Assembly (NCBI GenBank): GCA_000719025.1
Contig: JODP01000007.1
Coordinates: forward strand, 186,001 to 250,000
DNA: 64,000 nucleotides
From: Kineosporia aurantiaca JCM 3230
GTDB taxonomy: Bacteria > Actinomycetota > Actinomycetes > Actinomycetales > Kineosporiaceae
Direction: 5' to 3'
Shown here one piece after another: positions 25,074 to 33,553 of the stretch. The notes beneath the pieces are model-generated. The model was not told the DNA's origin. It saw only the letters and a list, made by a program, of their open reading frames with translations, and made no database searches. The translations under genes and the position numbers were made by a program. Every line of letters begins with the position of its first letter. Within the stretch, counting starts at the first letter, position 1.

Positions 25074-25802
25074 ATGACCGCTGTCGCCGCGGACCTGCAT
25101 CCGCTGGACAACCCGGCCTGGGCCTCGCTCACCGGCCCGCACGCGCGTTTCGCCGAGGGCACCGGTCTGGCCCTGCGCTACCCGCCCGACGTCTCACCCT
25201 TCATGGCCGTCCCGCCGATCCCGGACGGCGCCCCGATCCCGGTCGAGGTGTGGGACGCGGTCGCCGAACTGGCCGGGCCGGGCCAGGTGGTCGCTCTGTC
25301 CGGGACGCCGGAGGCGTTCGAGAAGCTTCCCGCAGGATGGGATTTCGCCATGCGGGGCGAGGGGGTGCAACTGGTGGCGACGGATGCCTTCGACACCGAT
25401 GTCGATCTCGGCACCGAGATCATCGAACTGGGGGCGGCCGACGTGCCGGACATGCTGGCCCTGATCGCCCGGACCCAGCCGGGCCCGTTTCTGCCGCGGA
25501 CCTACCAGTTAGGGACGTATCTCGGCATCCGCCGGGAGGGCACGCTGATCGCAATGGCCGGGGAACGGCTGCATCCGCCGGGCTGGACCGAGATCAGCGC
25601 AGTGTGCACCGACGCGCCGTACCGGGGTCAGGGGCTGGCCACCACGTTGGTCCGGGCGATCGGGCGCGGGATCCGCGAGCGCGGCGAGACGCCGATGATG
25701 CACGCGGCCGCGGTCAACACCCGTGCGATCGGGCTGTACGAGTCGCTGGGATTTGCGTTGCGCCGCCGGACCGCCTTCGTCGGCCTGCGCACCCCCGAGT
25801 GA
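25074..25802 (+). CDS. GNAT N-acetyltransferase with extra N-terminal domain (paralogue 2)
   Basis: 242 residues. Same plan as the protein at 15276-15962: N-terminal PLDNPAWASLTGPHARFAEG, then a GNAT domain with GTLIAMAGERL, the acetyl-CoA loop VCTDAPYRGQGLATTL and NTRAIGLYESLGFALRRR. The ATG at 25074 has GGAG at 25065-25068. It follows the amine oxidase and is probably cotranscribed with it from site C. Both paralogues are therefore next to related palindromes. The substrate is unknown. Transcription ends at the strong hairpin at 25832. Confidence 0.88.
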   Translation: MTAVAADLHPLDNPAWASLTGPHARFAEGTGLALRYPPDVSPFMAVPPIPDGAPIPVEVWDAVAELAGPGQVVALSGTPEAFEKLPAGWDFAMRGEGVQLVATDAFDTDVDLGTEIIELGAADVPDMLALIARTQPGPFLPRTYQLGTYLGIRREGTLIAMAGERLHPPGWTEISAVCTDAPYRGQGLATTLVRAIGRGIRERGETPMMHAAAVNTRAIGLYESLGFALRRRTAFVGLRTPE

Positions 25803-25805
25803 CCA

Positions 25806-25822
25806 ACGCTCGCTGCGAGCGT
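25806..25822 (+). terminator. Short perfect hairpin after the GNAT gene
   Basis: ACGCTCG-CTG-CGAGCGT, a 7-bp stem with a 3-base loop, 4 bases after the stop codon. It may act together with the larger hairpin just downstream. Confidence 0.5.
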
Positions 25823-25831
25823 CCTCAAACA

Positions 25832-25875
25832 GCAATCCGCCCTCCCCCTTTCACGATCGGGGGAGGGCGGATTGC
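25832..25875. terminator. Strong bidirectional terminator hairpin
   Basis: A perfect 17-bp stem (arms 25832-25848 and 25859-25875, sequence GCAATCCGCCCTCCCCC on the left) with a 10-base loop between the convergent ends of the GNAT gene (25802) and the substrate-binding protein gene (25881). It is the clearest terminator in the window. Confidence 0.9.
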
Positions 25876-25880
25876 GGTGA

Positions 25881-26897
25881 TCAGGAGTTGCTGAGCGGCA
25901 GGCCGGGCGGGTTGACCTCGGAGGTCGGGACGGCCTCGTTGGACAGGTTGTAGGCCTTCAGCCAGGCCGCGTACTGGCCGTTCTTGATCAGGTAGTTGAT
26001 CGCCTCGGCCAGCGGGTCGGCCAGGCCGTTGCCCTTCTTGGTGGTGGCCGCGATCAGCCCCTGCAGGGTCTCCCCGGCGCCGGAGAAGGTGCCGGCGCTG
26101 CGGGTCGGGGAGTTACCGCTCGCGTCCTGGGAAATGTGGTATTGGACGCCGGGGTTGGGCCCGAAGTAGATGTCGATCTTCCCCGAGGAGAGCGCCAGGT
26201 TCACCGCGTTCTGGTCCTGGAAGTACTTTACCTCGAACGTCTTTCCGGTGGCCTCGAGCTTCTTCTTCCATTCCAGCAGGAGCTTCTCCTGGTTGGTGCC
26301 CGAGCCCACGGCGACCTTGGTGCCGGCCAGGTTCTGGTAGTTGTCGTCGAAGTTCCAGGTGCTGTCCTTCTTCACCTCGAAGGCCAGGTTGTCCTGCCGG
26401 TAGGAGGCGAAATCGTACATCTCCTTGCGCTGTTCGATATCGGTGATGTTCGAGAAGCTGACGTCGTTGCGGCCGCTGTCGATCCCGACGAACAGGTTGT
26501 CCCAGGTGGCGTTGTTCACCACCGGCTTGAGCCCGAAGACGGCGGCGACCAGGCGCCCCAGGTCGGGTTCGGCGCCGGTCAGGGTCTTCTGGTCGTTGCC
26601 GACGAACGCCAGCGGCGGGAAACCGGCGGGCAGGGCGCCCTCGCCGATCGTCAGTTCGCCGCTGTCCAGGATCTCCTTGGGCACCTTGGCCCGGATCGCG
26701 TCCTGGGTCTCGACCTTGATCGTGGTCTGCGTGTAGGGGGCGCCGGTGAAGGCGGCGACCTTGACCTCGGTGACGCCGTTGGTGGTCACCGAGCCCGCGT
26801 CGGCCGAGTCCGAGGAGTCCCCGCAGGCCGCCAGGGAGGCCACCAGGACGGCGGTGACCGCAGCGGCGGCCAGGGGTCTGAAGCTGAGCGTGGGCAT
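25881..26897 (-). CDS. Amino-acid ABC transporter substrate-binding lipoprotein
   Basis: 338 residues with a lipoprotein signal ending in the lipobox LAAC (cysteine near residue 25). The mature part is a family 3 (polar amino acid type) binding protein: LPAGFPPLAFVGNDQKTLTGAEPDLGRLVAAVFGLKP, then NDVSFSNITDIEQRKEMYDFASY and KVAVGSGTNQEKLL. Start and length are normal. It is the third gene of an operon read from 28659 (permease, ATPase, binding protein). Family 3 includes cystine and S-modified cysteine importers as well as His, Glu and Arg importers. Genomic context favours a sulfur amino acid, but this is inference. Confidence 0.92.
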   Translation of the reverse strand: MPTLSFRPLAAAAVTAVLVASLAACGDSSDSADAGSVTTNGVTEVKVAAFTGAPYTQTTIKVETQDAIRAKVPKEILDSGELTIGEGALPAGFPPLAFVGNDQKTLTGAEPDLGRLVAAVFGLKPVVNNATWDNLFVGIDSGRNDVSFSNITDIEQRKEMYDFASYRQDNLAFEVKKDSTWNFDDNYQNLAGTKVAVGSGTNQEKLLLEWKKKLEATGKTFEVKYFQDQNAVNLALSSGKIDIYFGPNPGVQYHISQDASGNSPTRSAGTFSGAGETLQGLIAATTKKGNGLADPLAEAINYLIKNGQYAAWLKAYNLSNEAVPTSEVNPPGLPLSNS

Positions 26898-26932
26898 GGC
26901 TGTCCTTTGGAAGTGGGTGGTACGGGGAAGTT

Positions 26933-27697
26933 CTAGAGCACCTTGCCGATGAATTCGCGGGTCCGGCGGTGCTGGGGACGGTCGATCACCTGGGCCGCGC
27001 TGCCCTGCTCGACGATCCGGCCGTGGTCGAGGAAGACCACCGTGTCGGCCACCTCACGGGCGAAAGCCATTTCGTGGGTGACGATCACGAGGGTCGTCCC
27101 GGTCCCGGCCAGGGTCTTGATCACGGCCAGCACCTCGCCGACCAGTTCCGGGTCGAGCGCCGAGGTGGGCTCGTCGAACAGGATCAGCTGCGGCTCCAGG
27201 GCCAGGGCCCGGGCGATGGCCGCGCGCTGCTGCTGACCGCCGGAGAGCTGGCGGGGGTAGAAGTCCACCTTGTCGGCGATCCCCACCCGTTCCAGCAGCT
27301 CCCGGGCCTTGGCCCGGGCCTCGGGCCGGCCCAGGCGGCCGTGCGCGATCGGCGCCTCGGCCACGTTCTCGAGGATGGTCAGGTGCGGGAACAGGTTGAA
27401 GTTCTGGAACACGAAACCGATCCGGGAGCGCTGGGTGCGGATCGACCGGTCGGCCAGCTCCCGCAGCCGGCCCCGGTGGGCCCGCACCCCCACCAGTTCA
27501 CCGAACACGCTGACGTATCCGGAGTCCAGCTTGTCCAGGTGGTTGATGGTCCGCAGCAGCGTGGACTTGCCCGAGCCGGAGGGCCCGATGATGGCCGTGA
27601 CCTGCCCGGTGGGGATGCTCAGGCTGATGTCGTCGAGCACCACGGTGGGGCCGTAAGCCTTGGTGGCGTTGCGGATCTCGACCGCGAGCTCGGTCAA
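26933..27697 (-). CDS. Amino-acid ABC transporter ATP-binding protein
   Basis: 254 residues from TTG 27697. Walker A is GPSGSGKST (about 35-43), the Q-loop FQNFNLFPHLT, signature LSGGQQQRAAIARAL, Walker B LILFDEPTSALDPELVGEVL, and the H-loop VTHEMAFAREVAD. This matches the HisP/GlnQ/TcyC type. The TTG start overlaps the stop of the permease gene (TTGA, 27694-27697) and has GGAGG 6 bases upstream, which settles it; the frame is open far upstream inside the permease gene but antisense-like there. Cytoplasmic partner of the permease at 27694-28659. Confidence 0.94.
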   Translation of the reverse strand: MTELAVEIRNATKAYGPTVVLDDISLSIPTGQVTAIIGPSGSGKSTLLRTINHLDKLDSGYVSVFGELVGVRAHRGRLRELADRSIRTQRSRIGFVFQNFNLFPHLTILENVAEAPIAHGRLGRPEARAKARELLERVGIADKVDFYPRQLSGGQQQRAAIARALALEPQLILFDEPTSALDPELVGEVLAVIKTLAGTGTTLVIVTHEMAFAREVADTVVFLDHGRIVEQGSAAQVIDRPQHRRTREFIGKVL

Positions 27698-28659
27698 CGG
27701 AACCTCCGGGCGAAGCTGGCGCGAAGCTGCTGCAGGGGAGTGGGGGGCATGGTGCGCACGGCGCCGCGGGCGTAGTAGCGCTCGACGTAGTACTGCACCA
27801 CCGACAGCAGGCTGGTCAGCACGACGTACCAGGCGGTGGCCACGAGCAGCAGCGGGATGATGTCGGTCGGGTAGGTGCTGCCCATCGACATCACCACGCC
27901 GAACAGGTCCAGCAGGGAGACGTAGAAGACCAGGGAACTGGCCTTGATCAGCCCGATCAGCTGGTTCACGTAGGCCGGCACGATCGCCCGCAGCGCCTGC
28001 GGCAGGATGATCCGGCGGAACTGTCGCCCGCGGCTGAGGCCCAGGGCGTCGGCGGCCTCGTGCTGGCCCTGGTCGACCGACTGGATGCCGGCCCGGACCA
28101 CCTCGGCGGCGTAGGCGGCCTCGTTCAGGCTCAGCGCGATGATCCCGATCACGGTGTAACCCAGCAGGTCGGTGGTCTCGAACTCGGCGAAGCCGGGCCC
28201 GAACGGGATGCCCAGGCTGAGTTTTGGGTAGATCGCCGAGAAGTTGTAGATGACCAGCAGCAGCACGATCAGCGGAACCGACCGGAACAGCCAGATGTAG
28301 CCCCAGCTCACAGCGCGCAGGAGCGGGTTCTTGGAGACCCGCATCAGGGCCAGGACGACGCCGCCGAGGAATCCCAGCACCGCGCTCCAGGCGGTCACCT
28401 TGAGGGTGATCACCAGGCCGTCCAGGACGACCGGGCGCAGGAACCAGTAGCGGAAGCGGTCCCACTCGTAGAACGGGTTGCTGATCAGACCGTGGACGAA
28501 CTGGGCGAGCAGCACCAGCACGACGACGGTAGCGACCCACCGCCAGGGATGCCGTAGCGGCACCACCCGCTGGGTGAGCAGGCCGTCCGGAGAGGGTGTT
28601 TCGGGGGGTGGCCCGACCTGGAGGTCGAGCGGGGGACTTGCCGAGGAGTCGGCGACCAT
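27694..28659 (-). CDS. Amino-acid ABC transporter permease
   Basis: 321 residues. A soluble N-terminal extension of about 40 residues precedes the first helix, longer than usual. The HisM-type permease domain follows, with the conserved EAA loop EAADALGLSRGRQFRRIILPQALR and MRVSKNPLLRAVSWGYIWLFRSVPLIVLLL. The C-terminal 50 residues carry YYVERYYARGAVR. It heads the operon permease-ATPase-binding protein; the next gene overlaps by 4 bases. Only one permease is present, so it should work as a homodimer. Site D lies 65 bases upstream, shared with the divergent acetyltransferase-amidohydrolase operon. Confidence 0.93.
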   Translation of the reverse strand: MVADSSASPPLDLQVGPPPETPSPDGLLTQRVVPLRHPWRWVATVVVLVLLAQFVHGLISNPFYEWDRFRYWFLRPVVLDGLVITLKVTAWSAVLGFLGGVVLALMRVSKNPLLRAVSWGYIWLFRSVPLIVLLLVIYNFSAIYPKLSLGIPFGPGFAEFETTDLLGYTVIGIIALSLNEAAYAAEVVRAGIQSVDQGQHEAADALGLSRGRQFRRIILPQALRAIVPAYVNQLIGLIKASSLVFYVSLLDLFGVVMSMGSTYPTDIIPLLLVATAWYVVLTSLLSVVQYYVERYYARGAVRTMPPTPLQQLRASFARRFR

Positions 28660-28723
28660 CGGGGGCTCCTGACGACAGGTTCGCGGGGGTTTGCGCAGTC
28701 AGGACGCTACGCTCTGGTCATCG

Positions 28724-28750
28724 CTTTGTCTACTAATTTTGTCGACAAAG
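28724..28750. promoter_or_regulatory. Site D: 10-bp inverted repeat between transporter and acetyltransferase operons
   Basis: CTTTGTCTAC-TAATTTT-GTCGACAAAG has 10-bp arms with one mismatch and a 7-bp centre, the same GTCTAC-N7-GTMGAC geometry as sites A and C. It sits in the 157-bp gap between the permease start (28659, -) and the GNAT start (28817, +). This is the best candidate operator in the scavenging region. Confidence 0.7.
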
Positions 28751-28816
28751 CGGAATCCGGCTTCGAATGGCTGCTTTCGTTGACACCGGCGCCCCGCAGT
28801 TCCTACCGTGGGCCGG

Positions 28817-29290
28817 ATGAGCACCGTGGTCCACGCAGTTGACTGGGATGATCCGACGGCGGCGGAACTGCGCCAGGAGATGGAGGCGGAGCTGTCCGTC
28901 CGCTACGCCGAACTCTTCGCCCAGCGACCGGAACTCGTCGAGAGCGATGCCAACGACGTACACGCCGAGGCCGTGGTGCGAACGGTCGTCGTGGCCCAGG
29001 GCGGGCAGACGGTCGGCCACGCGGCGCTGGTGCGCCGCGAGGACGGCGAGCTCGAGGTCAAGCGGGTCTACGTGCGACCTGAGCACCGGCGCGCCGGTCT
29101 GTCCGGGAGGTTGCTGGCGGCCCTGGAGGAGGCCGGCCGGGATGCGGGCGGTAAGCGCCTGATCCTGTCCACCGGCCCGTTGCAGCCCGAGGCGGCCGCC
29201 GCGTACCACGCACTGGGATGGACCCGGATAGCCCCCTACGTGCCCCCGGAGTGGAGCGAGACCGCGCTCTGCTTCGAGAAGCGGCTGTAG
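28817..29290 (+). CDS. GNAT-family N-acetyltransferase
   Basis: 157 residues. The GNAT core is clear: VGHAALVRREDGELEVKRVYVRPEHRRAGLSGRLLAALEEA with the acetyl-CoA loop RPEHRRAGLSGRL, then AAAAYHALGWTRIAPY. It differs from the two larger GNAT paralogues in having no N-terminal domain. It is followed by the M20 amidohydrolase gene after 3 bases and is divergent from an amino-acid importer. This trio (importer, acetyltransferase, deacetylase) is the logic of the Bacillus S-modified-cysteine salvage pathway, in which the amino group is protected by acetylation before C-S cleavage. A GTG at 28808 is an alternative start. Confidence 0.85.
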   Translation: MSTVVHAVDWDDPTAAELRQEMEAELSVRYAELFAQRPELVESDANDVHAEAVVRTVVVAQGGQTVGHAALVRREDGELEVKRVYVRPEHRRAGLSGRLLAALEEAGRDAGGKRLILSTGPLQPEAAAAYHALGWTRIAPYVPPEWSETALCFEKRL

Positions 29291-29293
29291 CCG

Positions 29294-30604
29294 GTGGCCG
29301 CCGCGGACGAAGCCGTCGCGGAAGTGGTCGGGCTGGCTCGCGACCTCATCCGGATCGACACCACCAACACCGGCGATCCGGACACGACGGTGGGGGAGCG
29401 CAAGGCGGCCGAGTACGTGGCGGCCCGGCTCGAGGGCGTGGGGTACGAGACGACCTATCTGGAGGCGGCCCCGGGCCGGGCCAACGTGGTGACCCGGCTG
29501 CCCGGCGCCGATCCCTCCCGAGGGGCCCTGCTGGTGCACGCCCATCTGGACGTCGTGCCGTTCCAGGCCGCGGAGTGGAAGGTGCACCCGTTGTCGGGCG
29601 AGGTGCAGGACGGCTACCTGTGGGGCCGCGGTTCGGTGGACATGAAGCACATGGCGGCCATGACCCTGGCCGTGGCCCGCCAGTTCCGGCGCGCGGGCAC
29701 GGTGCCACCCCGGGACCTGATTTTCGCGTTCGTGGCCGACGAGGAGGCCGGCGGCATCCAGGGCGCGCAGTGGCTGGTCGGCAACCACCCGGAGCTGTTC
29801 GCCGACGCCAGCGAGGCGATCAGCGAGGTCGGCGGGTTCTCCGTGACCCTGGCCGACGACGTGCGCGGCTACCTGGTGGAGACGGCCCAGAAGGGCTCGA
29901 TGTGGCTGCGCCTGGCCGCCCGTGGGGTGGCCGGGCACGGCTCGATGATCGGGCACGACAACGCCGTGGCCAAGCTGGCGGCCGCGGTCGCGCGCCTGGA
30001 CCAGCACGAGTTCCCGCTGATCCTGACCGGCCCGGTCCGCGACTTCCTCACCATCGTCGGTGAGATCACCGGCGTCCCGTTCGACGAGGACGACCCGGAG
30101 GCCGCGGTGGCCCGCCTCGGGAACCTGTCCCGGATGATCGGCGCCACCCTGCGCAACACCGCCAACGTCACCATGTTCCAGGCCGGATACCGCTCCAACG
30201 TCGTGCCTTCCGAGGCGCACGCCACTGTCGACGGGCGATTCCTGCCGGGCCAGGGCGAGGCCTTCGAGCAGGAGGTGCGCGCCGTGCTCGGCCCGGACAT
30301 CGAGGTGCGGGCGCGCTCCCTGCCGGCCGTGGAGACCCCGTTCGACGGGCGTCTGGTCGACCGGATGGCCGCCGCGATCCACTCGCAGGACCCGGGCGCC
30401 CACCTGCTGCCCTACATGCTCTCGGCGGCCACCGACGCGAAGTCGTTCCAGCGCCTGGGGATCCGCAACTTCGGCTTCGCCCCGCTCCGGCTGCCACCGG
30501 ACCTGGACTTCACCGCGCTGTTCCACGGGGTGGACGAGCGGGTCCCGACCCAGGCGCTGGAGTTCGGGACCGCCGTCCTGCACCGCTTCCTCTCGGACTG
30601 CTAA
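29294..30604 (+). CDS. M20-family metallohydrolase (peptidase/deacetylase)
   Basis: 436 residues with the M20 zinc ligands: His in LLVHAHLDVVP, bridging Asp in GRGSVDMKHM, catalytic Glu pair in VADEEAGG, and the late His in ALFHGVDERVP. A dimerisation domain (about 185-310) is present, so it is the two-domain form. Members cleave dipeptides or N-acyl amino acids. Next to an acetyltransferase and importer, N-acetyl-amino-acid deacetylation is the likely role, as for the YxeP-type enzymes; this is inference. The GTG at 29294 is 3 bases after the previous stop. Confidence 0.9.
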   Translation: MAAADEAVAEVVGLARDLIRIDTTNTGDPDTTVGERKAAEYVAARLEGVGYETTYLEAAPGRANVVTRLPGADPSRGALLVHAHLDVVPFQAAEWKVHPLSGEVQDGYLWGRGSVDMKHMAAMTLAVARQFRRAGTVPPRDLIFAFVADEEAGGIQGAQWLVGNHPELFADASEAISEVGGFSVTLADDVRGYLVETAQKGSMWLRLAARGVAGHGSMIGHDNAVAKLAAAVARLDQHEFPLILTGPVRDFLTIVGEITGVPFDEDDPEAAVARLGNLSRMIGATLRNTANVTMFQAGYRSNVVPSEAHATVDGRFLPGQGEAFEQEVRAVLGPDIEVRARSLPAVETPFDGRLVDRMAAAIHSQDPGAHLLPYMLSAATDAKSFQRLGIRNFGFAPLRLPPDLDFTALFHGVDERVPTQALEFGTAVLHRFLSDC

Positions 30605-30649
30605 CTGCACTTTCTCTACAGGGATTGTTGTCTTTGTGGGGAGGGCTGG

Positions 30650-31327
30650 TTACTGTCGAATCCGGGCGCTGTCCCACCGGTTCCAGTGCACGACCTGGTC
30701 CAGGGGCTGGCGGCGCGGCTGGGACCACCGTCCCCGGACCGGATAGCCGAGGGGGATCAGAGCCATGCTGAGCGCGTCGTCGGGCAGGCCGAGCAGGGCG
30801 TGCAGCTCCTGCTCGTGGGTCACGTGAAAGGTGGTCAGGGTGCTGCCGATCCCGTAGCCGCGGGCTGCGAGCTGAAGTTGCTGCACCGCACCGTAGATCG
30901 AGGCGCCCAGCCGCGGGTTGGCGGAGTCCGCCGCGTTGCGCAGCACCGGGATCACCCACACCGGGGCTTCGTGCAGGTGCTGGGCCAGGTACTCGGCGGC
31001 GCGGTAGGAGGAGGGGCTCAGGCCGGTGTCCGATGGGTCGCCGCCCAGCAGCTCCTCCCGGCGAGAGCCGTAGGCCCGTTCCCATCCTTCCCGGTACCAG
31101 ACGGACACCTGCTGCTTGATGTCGGTGTCGGTGACCACCACCCAGCCCCAGGCCTGGCGGTTGCCGCCCGAAGGGCCTCGGGTGGCCGCGTCGAGGATCT
31201 CCCAGAGCACGTCGTCGGGGATCGGCCGATCGGACAGATAGCGGCGCGACGGGGTGGAGTGCAGGGCTTCCAGAAGCGACAGATTGCGGGGATCGACTGC
31301 AGTGTCTTCGAATTCACCGGTGGTCAT
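30650..31327 (-). CDS. Nitroreductase-family FMN oxidoreductase
   Basis: 225 residues, full length for the family. SRRYLSDRPIPDDVLWEILDAATRGPSGGNRQAWGWVVVTD is the N-terminal FMN-binding part; the C-terminal GIGSTLTTFHVTHEQELHALLGLPDDALSMALIPLGYP completes the site. The gene is divergent from the second LLM monooxygenase pair, with only 33 bases between starts, so the two sets probably share regulation. Nitroreductase-fold proteins can act as NAD(P)H:FMN reductases, so this could feed FMNH2 to the monooxygenases, for which no classical reductase is seen here. Confidence 0.88.
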   Translation of the reverse strand: MTTGEFEDTAVDPRNLSLLEALHSTPSRRYLSDRPIPDDVLWEILDAATRGPSGGNRQAWGWVVVTDTDIKQQVSVWYREGWERAYGSRREELLGGDPSDTGLSPSSYRAAEYLAQHLHEAPVWVIPVLRNAADSANPRLGASIYGAVQQLQLAARGYGIGSTLTTFHVTHEQELHALLGLPDDALSMALIPLGYPVRGRWSQPRRQPLDQVVHWNRWDSARIRQ

Positions 31328-31360
31328 GCTCAGGAACGATAAGGCATCGAGGCGTCCGAA

Positions 31361-32266
31361 ATGAACGAACCCAGGCTCCTTCTCGGGATCTCGCTACCGA
31401 CGGACGATCTCGGCGGCCTTTCCGGGTGGGTCCGGCGGGCCGAGCAGATCGGGCTGAGCTTCGTGCTTTTCGACGATCAGCTCGGCGCCCCCGGCCGCGG
31501 TCACGGGCTGGACCCGGTGGAACTGGCGGCCTATGCCGGGGCGAGCACCACGTCCCTCGCCCTGATTGCGGCGGCCGCCACCACCCACGCCGAGCCGTTC
31601 CACCTGTCCAACCAGTTCTCCAGCCTGGACTGGGGAACCCACGGCCGGGCCGGCTGGCTCACCTCGGTGGACAGCACCGCGGAACGGGCCCGGGCCTATT
31701 CGGCCCCGGTTCCCGAGCCCGCCTTAGCCCACCGGGAAGCCGCGGCGGTGGTCGGGACGGCCCGCCGGTTGTGGGACTCGTGGGAGGACGGAGCCCTGAT
31801 CGCCGACTCGGCGACCGGCCGGTTCCTCGACCACGACCGCATCCACTACGTGGACGTGCAGGAGGAACTCTTCTCGATCCGCGGGCCGGCCCTCATGCCC
31901 CGCCCGGTGCAGGGGCAGGTCGTCGTGCTCGCCCGGCACCGCGACGGCCTCGGCGATGCCGACGTCGTGCTGGTCGGCGGCGTCGCCGAGGCCAGCCAGG
32001 CCCGGGCCCGGGGCGCCTCCCGGGTCTTCGCCGAGATCCTGATCAGCCCGGCCCTGCTCACCTCGATCCGGCGGATCGCCAAGCACGTGGACGGCATCGT
32101 GGTGCACGCCCCGGATCCGGAGGCGGCCCTGGAGGACCTGCGGCGCTGGGTGATTCCGGCCCTGGCCGCCTTCCTGGTGACTCCTGTTGCGGGGCAGACC
32201 TTCCGGGAGCAACTCGACCTGCCGCGACCGGACAGCCGGTACGCCTCGACCGGAGGAGCCCGATGA
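31361..32266 (+). CDS. Luciferase-like (LLM class) flavin-dependent protein, small partner type
   Basis: 301 residues, related to the protein at 12889-13911: ISLPTDDLGGLSGWVRRAEQIGLSFVLFDD opens the TIM barrel, TTHAEPFHLSNQFSSLDWGTHGRAGWLTS matches the paralogue's core, and RRLWDSWEDGALIADSATGRFLDHDRIHYVDV is nearly the same block as in the first copy. The C-terminus GQTFREQLDLPRP also matches. Its stop overlaps the start of the larger monooxygenase (ATGA at 32263-32266). It is shorter than usual LLM enzymes in its C-terminal half, so it may be a non-catalytic or partner subunit, like LuxB to LuxA. That is inference. Confidence 0.82.
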   Translation: MNEPRLLLGISLPTDDLGGLSGWVRRAEQIGLSFVLFDDQLGAPGRGHGLDPVELAAYAGASTTSLALIAAAATTHAEPFHLSNQFSSLDWGTHGRAGWLTSVDSTAERARAYSAPVPEPALAHREAAAVVGTARRLWDSWEDGALIADSATGRFLDHDRIHYVDVQEELFSIRGPALMPRPVQGQVVVLARHRDGLGDADVVLVGGVAEASQARARGASRVFAEILISPALLTSIRRIAKHVDGIVVHAPDPEAALEDLRRWVIPALAAFLVTPVAGQTFREQLDLPRPDSRYASTGGAR

Positions 32267-33549
32267 CCGGCAACCGGCTGCACCTGAACGCCTTCTTCCC
32301 GTTCGGCCCGATCTATGTCTGGGACGAGGTCGACCAGCCGCAGCGGTACTACGAGTTCGAGGGTTTCACCCAGCTCGTCCAGACCGCCGAGCGCGGCCTG
32401 TTCAGCGCGGTGTTCCTGGGCGACAGCCAGCGCCTGCGCGAGCACCTGGGCCGGATCACCGACACCGCCGTCACCGGCCGTCCCGACCAGCTGGTGCTGT
32501 TCGCCCACCTGGCCGCCGTCACCGAGCGGATCGGGCTGGTGGCCACCTTCAACACCACCTACAGCGACCCGGTCGACCTGGCCCGCCGGCTGGCCACCGT
32601 GGACGCGCTCAGCCACGGCCGGGCCGGCTGGAACCTGGTCACCACGCACAATGCCTGGACCGGCGAGAACTTCCGCCGGGGCGGCTATCTGGGCCACGCC
32701 GACCGCTACCGTCACGCCCTGGAATACCTGCGGGTGGCGCAGCAGCTCTGGGACGGTGAACGCGTCGACCTGGCCGGGGAGTTCTATGACATCCAGGCCG
32801 AGCCCGCGCGCAGAACCGGGCAGCCTGTCCTGTTCCAGGCCGGGGAGTCGGACGAGGGCCGCGACTTCGCCGCGCAGCACGCCGAAGCGATCTTTTCCCG
32901 CTACCTGGACTTCGATTCGGCTCTGGCTTTCGCCAACGACATCTCCGACCGGCTGGAGCGGGCCGGCCGTCCCCGGGACGACATCCGGATCTTCCCCGGC
33001 GCCCGGATCATCCTGGGCTCGAGCGCCGAGGAGGCCCGGGAGAAGGCCGACTGGTTCGAGAGCCGCACCTGGACCGATCGTCGCGTCATCGCCGTGATCG
33101 AGAGCGTCTGGGGCACCGACCTGTCAGCGGTCGACGTGGACGGCCCGCTGCCCGCCTTCGATCCCGCCACCCCCGAACAGACCGTGACCCACGGCGTGGT
33201 CAACAGCCGCGATCGCCCGCTCGAGACCGCCCGGGCCTGGCGGGATCTGACCAGCGCCCAGGGCTGGTCGATCCGGCAGCTGGTGGCCCACCTGACCCTC
33301 AGCCAGGATTTCGTCGGCACCCCGTCCGCCGTGGCCGACCGGCTGGCCGCGTACGTGCGGGCCGGCGCCCTGCACGGGCTCAACCTCCTGGCCAACGGGG
33401 TGCCGAACGGCTTCGACGACGTGGTGGACCACCTGGTGCCGGCCCTGCAGGAGCGCGGGGTGTACCCGGAGAACTATCCCGGGACGACACTGCGCGAGAA
33501 CCTGGGGCTGCGCGAACCGGTGATCCACCGCGTCCGCACGCCCCGCTGA
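32263..33549 (+). CDS. NtaA/SnaA/DszA-family FMN-dependent monooxygenase
   Basis: 428 residues. Same family as 13925-15295, with VTERIGLVATFNTTYSDPVDLARRLATVDALSHGRAGWN, VTTHNAWTGENFRRGGYL, PVLFQAGESDEGRDFAAQHAEAIF and the C-terminal YPGTTLRENLGL. It is about 30 residues shorter than the first copy in the region after the WTG motif. The ATG at 32263 has GGAGGAG 5 bases upstream. The C-S or C-N bond it attacks is unknown. It is convergent with the SsuD-like gene, 4 bases apart. Confidence 0.9.
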   Translation: MTGNRLHLNAFFPFGPIYVWDEVDQPQRYYEFEGFTQLVQTAERGLFSAVFLGDSQRLREHLGRITDTAVTGRPDQLVLFAHLAAVTERIGLVATFNTTYSDPVDLARRLATVDALSHGRAGWNLVTTHNAWTGENFRRGGYLGHADRYRHALEYLRVAQQLWDGERVDLAGEFYDIQAEPARRTGQPVLFQAGESDEGRDFAAQHAEAIFSRYLDFDSALAFANDISDRLERAGRPRDDIRIFPGARIILGSSAEEAREKADWFESRTWTDRRVIAVIESVWGTDLSAVDVDGPLPAFDPATPEQTVTHGVVNSRDRPLETARAWRDLTSAQGWSIRQLVAHLTLSQDFVGTPSAVADRLAAYVRAGALHGLNLLANGVPNGFDDVVDHLVPALQERGVYPENYPGTTLRENLGLREPVIHRVRTPR

Positions 33550-33553
33550 CGGC

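Noticed and set aside
28733..30610. 625-codon minus-strand frame opposite the GNAT and M20 genes
   Set aside because: Antisense shadow of two clear enzymes. Composition is His/Gly/Gln-rich without structure.
30614..30632. CTCTAC-N7-GTTGTC, a half-match to sites A-D
   Set aside because: Only the left arm matches. It lies between two convergent genes (30604 and 30650), where no promoter is expected, so it is probably chance.
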